Below, one piece after another: positions 14,158 through 17,665 of a stretch of 17,665 nt of DNA. The DNA comes from an uncultured Saprospiraceae bacterium. Its GTDB lineage: Bacteria; Bacteroidota; Bacteroidia; Chitinophagales; Saprospiraceae. The stretch spans positions 1-17,665 of the forward strand of contig CAKUWM010000025.1 of assembly GCA_934699305.1 (NCBI GenBank), written 5' to 3'. The notes beneath the pieces were generated by a model. The model was not told the origin of the DNA. It worked only from the letters and a program-made list of their open reading frames with translations, and did no database searches. The translations under genes were made by a program, and so were the position numbers. Position 1 is the first letter of the stretch; each line of letters opens with the position of its first letter.

Positions 14158-16251
14158 ATGAATAAGTCTGATTTACCGAAAATTCCATATATAGAGCGAG
14201 ATATTTCCTGGCTCGAATTTAATTATCGCGTCCTTCAAGAAGCGAGGGATCCATCCAATCCATTGATGGAGAGGTTGAAATTTATTGCTATTTTTTCTTC
14301 CAATCGGGATGAATTTTATCGTGTTAGAGTGGCACACCATCGCAATATTATTCGGTTGGGAAAGAAGGAACAAAAAGCATTGGATTTTGATTCTCGCCAG
14401 ATAATGAAGGATATCCTTAAGGTGGTCAATAAGCAGCAAGTTGAGCTTAACCATACCTTTCTCAATGAAATTATACCGGAACTAAAGAATCATGGTATCA
14501 ATATCTTGCGTCGATTGGATCTCAATGATGTCCAAATAGAATTTATCGAAGATTATTTTAGAGATAATATGTTGCCCTTTGTGCAGCCCGTATTATTGGT
14601 GGAAGACAGAGTCAGACCTTTTTTAAACAACTCGGCGCTCTACCTTGCTATACACATGCAGATGAGTAATAGCCCTGAATCAGCCGATCAATATGCCATT
14701 GTTAAGATTCCGTCCGATCATTTGCCTCGATTTATTGAACTTCCACCTAGTGTGCAGGGGCAGCATGATGTGATATTTATTGATGATATTGTTCGACATA
14801 GTATTTCCTGGTTATTTCCCGGTTATAAAATTCACGATACATATAGCATCAAGCTTACCAGAGATGCTGAATTATATATCGACGATGAATATTCGGGTGA
14901 CTTGGCTGCTAAGATTAAGGTGAGTCTGAATAAACGCAATGTAGGCCCTGCAGCGCGATTGGTATATGACGAGAAGATGCCTGTCAAGTTGAGAAATTAT
15001 TTGAAGGGTGTCTTTGAGTTGGAAAGTATTGACCTCTTCCCGGAAGGGCGATATCACAATAAAAGGGATTTTTTCAAATTCCCGGATTTCGGAATCAAAG
15101 GTATTGTACGTAGTAAGCAGGATCCTGTGCGGTTTAAGCGCCTGGAGGAGGAAAGCACCTTTTGGGATGAAATCAAGGCAAAGGATAGTCTGCTCTACTT
15201 TCCTTACAATTCGTATGATAGCGTCATTCGTATGTTTGAACTTGCCGCACGCGATCCGGACGTGACGCACATCAAGCTGATTCAATATCGGGTTGCAGAA
15301 GATTCCAAGATTATGGAATATCTGATCGAAGCCGCTGAAAATGGCACTCAAGTATCGGTATTTATTGAGATAAAAGCGAGATTTGACGAAGAGGCCAACC
15401 TGCGTTGGGGAGAAAAATTGGCCAAAGCAGGAATTAAAGTTCATTATAGCCTGCCGGGGATAAAGGTACACGCCAAGCTGGCACTAATCCGGCGTATTGA
15501 AAATGACAAACCTACATTTTACAGCTACTTAGGTACGGGTAACTTTAATGAAGATACGGCGAGATTATATACCGATTTTGGTGTATTTACTTCCGACGCG
15601 AGATATACCGGCGACATCATGAAGGTATTCAATTATATCGAATCGGGTAAAAAGCCCAAATCCACCTTTGAACACCTCCTTGTCGGACAGTTCAACTTAC
15701 GGGAAGGGCTGGAAAATTTGATTAGATTCGAGGTAAATGAAGCACAACACCATCGACCTGCAAGCATTTTTATTAAGATGAACAGTCTCCAGGATAAAGA
15801 GATGATTGATTTACTATATTACGCCTCTCAGCAAAGAGTAAAAATCAAGATGATCATCCGGGGAATTTGTTCCTTGGTGCCCGGAGTTCCACATGTTAGT
15901 GATAACATTGAAGGAATAAGTATAGTGGACCACTATCTCGAACATGCTCGCGTCTTTATTTTTCACAATGGTGGTAAGGAAAAGGTTTATCTTTCATCGG
16001 CAGATTGGATGGAACGCAATCTTAGTCATCGTGTAGAAACCGCTTTTCCATTGTTTAATCAGGAATTAAAAAATGACGTCCATCGGCTGATGATGATCCA
16101 ATGGAGTGACAATACCAAGGCTCGTAAGTTGAAGTTTAAACACGTTAACGAATATGTCAAAAATGATGGAGACTTTCCCAATCGCTCACAGGTAGAATCC
16201 TATTATTTTATCAAAAGAAGGGAGGAATTGGTACCACTGCAAGATGATTGA
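14158..16251 (+). CDS. ppk1: Polyphosphate kinase 1
   Basis: This enzyme makes long-chain polyphosphate from ATP, reversibly, through a phosphohistidine intermediate; it is membrane-associated in many bacteria. From the ATG at 14158 the product is 697 residues, normal for PPK1. The N-domain has ERDISWLEFNYRVLQEA and FIAIFSSNRDEFYRVRVA, and the middle carries RYHNKRDFFKFP. The two phospholipase D-like catalytic domains include LIQYRVAEDSKI, IEIKARFDEEANLRW, His438 in KVHAKLALI (the phosphorylated histidine, E. coli His435), YLGTGNFNEDTARLYTDFG, and His596 in the HARVFIFHNGG stretch (E. coli His592), followed by SSADWMERNL. No ppx exopolyphosphatase gene is adjacent. purB follows 52 bp later on the same strand, and cotranscription is plausible. 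A TACCTTTG promoter box precedes the gene. Confidence 0.97.
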   Translation: MNKSDLPKIPYIERDISWLEFNYRVLQEARDPSNPLMERLKFIAIFSSNRDEFYRVRVAHHRNIIRLGKKEQKALDFDSRQIMKDILKVVNKQQVELNHTFLNEIIPELKNHGINILRRLDLNDVQIEFIEDYFRDNMLPFVQPVLLVEDRVRPFLNNSALYLAIHMQMSNSPESADQYAIVKIPSDHLPRFIELPPSVQGQHDVIFIDDIVRHSISWLFPGYKIHDTYSIKLTRDAELYIDDEYSGDLAAKIKVSLNKRNVGPAARLVYDEKMPVKLRNYLKGVFELESIDLFPEGRYHNKRDFFKFPDFGIKGIVRSKQDPVRFKRLEEESTFWDEIKAKDSLLYFPYNSYDSVIRMFELAARDPDVTHIKLIQYRVAEDSKIMEYLIEAAENGTQVSVFIEIKARFDEEANLRWGEKLAKAGIKVHYSLPGIKVHAKLALIRRIENDKPTFYSYLGTGNFNEDTARLYTDFGVFTSDARYTGDIMKVFNYIESGKKPKSTFEHLLVGQFNLREGLENLIRFEVNEAQHHRPASIFIKMNSLQDKEMIDLLYYASQQRVKIKMIIRGICSLVPGVPHVSDNIEGISIVDHYLEHARVFIFHNGGKEKVYLSSADWMERNLSHRVETAFPLFNQELKNDVHRLMMIQWSDNTKARKLKFKHVNEYVKNDGDFPNRSQVESYYFIKRREELVPLQDD

Positions 16252-16303
16252 TGTTCCCTTTGAAGTAGTATCCATTTTTGTTTAAATACATAACTTAATT
16301 ATA

Positions 16304-17638
16304 ATGTCTCAACTAAAAGCTGTTTCACCGATAGATGGTCGATATTTTGGTCAGACGGAAGCTTTGTCACCATATTTCTCTGAACATGCCTTGTTTCGGT
16401 ATCGGGTATGGGTAGAGATTCGTTATTTTCTGGCGTTACAGGATACCCCTGTTGGAAGTTACGGGTTGGATGAAAATCAAATTGATTATATCGATTCTAT
16501 ACCATTTCATTTTTCAGAAGAGGACAGTAACCGAATAAAAGAACTCGAAAAGGTAACGAATCACGATATAAAAGCAGTTGAGTATTTTATTAAAGAAAAA
16601 TTGGACGCCATTGGACTTTCTTCTATTAAGGAATGGGTACATTTTGGACTTACCTCTCAAGATATCAACAATACTGCATTCCCATTGATGATTAAAGATG
16701 CCTGGATACATGTTCTGAGTCCGACCATTGAGGCTGTAATCGAGACTGTTGAAGCCACCGGTCATGAATTGATACACGTTCCGATGTTAGCTAGGACGCA
16801 CGGACAGCCTGCTTCGCCGACAACATTGGGAAAAGAAATATTAGTCTTTACGGAAAGGTTGAGAAATCAGATGGAGTTGTTAAATCAGATTCCGTGGCAG
16901 GGTAAATTTGGTGGTGCTGTCGGCAATATGAATGCTCATTACGTGGCATATCCTGATTTTGACTGGCATAAATGGGCAGGATCATTTCTGTCAAATATGG
17001 GCTTACGGCGTCAATTCACGACAACGCAGATAGAACATTATGATATGTTGGCAGCTCATTTTCAGGGTATCACGCGTATTAATACCATATTGACTGACTT
17101 GTGTCGGGATGTTTGGACTTATATCAGTATGGAGTATTTTACGCAAAAGTTGAAAGCAGGCGAAGTGGGATCTTCAGCTATGCCACATAAAGTTAATCCG
17201 ATTGATTTTGAAAATGCAGAAGGGAATTTGGGCATTGCCAATGCATTATTTAGTTATTTAGCGGGCAAGTTGCCTGTGAGCCGCCTGCAGCGAGACTTGA
17301 CGGATAGCACCGTGTTGAGGAATATCGGCGTCCCCTATGCCCATAGCTTATTGGCTTTGAAAAGCATCCAGAAAGGATGGGGGAAATTGATTGTCAACAC
17401 GCAGAAGATCACCGATGAGTTGCAACACAATAGCATCGTACTGGCAGAAGCAATCCAAACCATATTGCGCAGAGAACATTTTGAGGGCGCTTATGAAGCA
17501 TTAAAGGCACTGACCAGAGGGCAAAGCTCTATTTCAAAAGAAGAATTGGCCATTTTTGTCGATGGATTGGATATTACCACTGAACTTAAGGAAGAGTTGA
17601 AACAATTGGATGTAAGAAAATATATCGGTAAAGTCTAA
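16304..17638 (+). CDS. purB: Adenylosuccinate lyase
   Basis: This enzyme catalyses two fumarate-releasing steps of purine synthesis: SAICAR to AICAR, and adenylosuccinate to AMP. It is cytoplasmic and forms a homotetramer. The 444 residues begin MSQLKAVSPIDGRYFGQTEAL, as in the E. coli-type PurB branch (456 residues), rather than the shorter Bacillus type. HFGLTSQDINNTAFPL is at 113-128. ARTHGQPASPTTLGKE at 163-178 contains the catalytic His166. The superfamily signature GSSAMPHKVNPIDFENAEG is at 289-307, with the catalytic serine of the flexible loop at 290/291. The ATG at 16304 follows an AT-rich 52-bp gap after ppk1. No clear promoter box was seen in that gap, which is consistent with readthrough from ppk1. 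The gene is complete and ends 27 bp before the window edge. Confidence 0.97.
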   Translation: MSQLKAVSPIDGRYFGQTEALSPYFSEHALFRYRVWVEIRYFLALQDTPVGSYGLDENQIDYIDSIPFHFSEEDSNRIKELEKVTNHDIKAVEYFIKEKLDAIGLSSIKEWVHFGLTSQDINNTAFPLMIKDAWIHVLSPTIEAVIETVEATGHELIHVPMLARTHGQPASPTTLGKEILVFTERLRNQMELLNQIPWQGKFGGAVGNMNAHYVAYPDFDWHKWAGSFLSNMGLRRQFTTTQIEHYDMLAAHFQGITRINTILTDLCRDVWTYISMEYFTQKLKAGEVGSSAMPHKVNPIDFENAEGNLGIANALFSYLAGKLPVSRLQRDLTDSTVLRNIGVPYAHSLLALKSIQKGWGKLIVNTQKITDELQHNSIVLAEAIQTILRREHFEGAYEALKALTRGQSSISKEELAIFVDGLDITTELKEELKQLDVRKYIGKV

Positions 17639-17665
17639 TCGCTGTGCACAAAAAGGAAATTGTTC

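Noticed and set aside
14872..15471. 199-codon open frame on the minus strand inside ppk1
   Set aside because: It lies wholly within a strongly conserved ppk1 coding region and its translation shows no recognisable domain; it is a shadow frame.
17644..17665. GTG followed by seven open codons at the right edge
   Set aside because: Too short to judge; it could begin a next gene, but nothing in seven residues supports it.
1..17665. CRISPR arrays, tRNA or rRNA genes, insertion sequences, phage or defence genes
   Set aside because: I looked for repeated units, cloverleaf-like sequence, transposase motifs and terminal repeats and found none that stood up.

Overview
The window reads as ordinary chromosomal DNA of a free-living member of the Bacteroidota. 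Three things point there: two secreted proteins end in type IX secretion (T9SS) type A sorting domains, several starts are preceded by matches to the Bacteroidota -7 promoter box (TAnnTTTG), and there are almost no Shine-Dalgarno sequences. Gaps between genes are very AT-rich. A Saprospiria- or Chitinophagia-like lineage is plausible, but this is inference. I see no tRNA, rRNA, CRISPR array, insertion sequence, prophage or defence module.

Layout from left to right. Positions 1-1597 hold the 3' part of dnaX (DNA polymerase III tau/gamma), including an uninterrupted run of ten A just after the conserved domains. A 483-bp AT-rich gap follows, with small open frames and a candidate promoter, then sucA (2-oxoglutarate dehydrogenase E1, 2081-4816). 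A strong 22-bp hairpin separates sucA from a convergent secreted subtilisin-like protease (5005-6750, minus). Divergent from the protease is a two-gene unit with an ATGA overlap: an AlkA-like DNA glycosylase (6812-7474) and an aspartoacylase/succinylglutamate desuccinylase family hydrolase (7471-8466). A DUF1345-type membrane protein follows (8733-9401).

On the minus strand, read from right to left, come a 716-residue secreted protein with a probable seven-bladed delta-60 propeller, Ig-like modules and a T9SS tail (13881-11731), aroA (11670-10414), and a small outer-membrane beta-barrel-like protein (10273-9677). The window ends with ppk1 (polyphosphate kinase, 14158-16251) and purB (adenylosuccinate lyase, 16304-17638) in tandem on the plus strand.

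Most genes are housekeeping: replication, TCA cycle, shikimate pathway, purine synthesis, polyphosphate synthesis and alkylation repair. They are interspersed with surface or secreted proteins. I did not find a clear novel multi-gene system. The best leads are the possible tau/gamma slippage site in dnaX, the propeller-containing T9SS protein, the coupled glycosylase/deacylase pair, and the unusual hairpin and small open frames flanking sucA.
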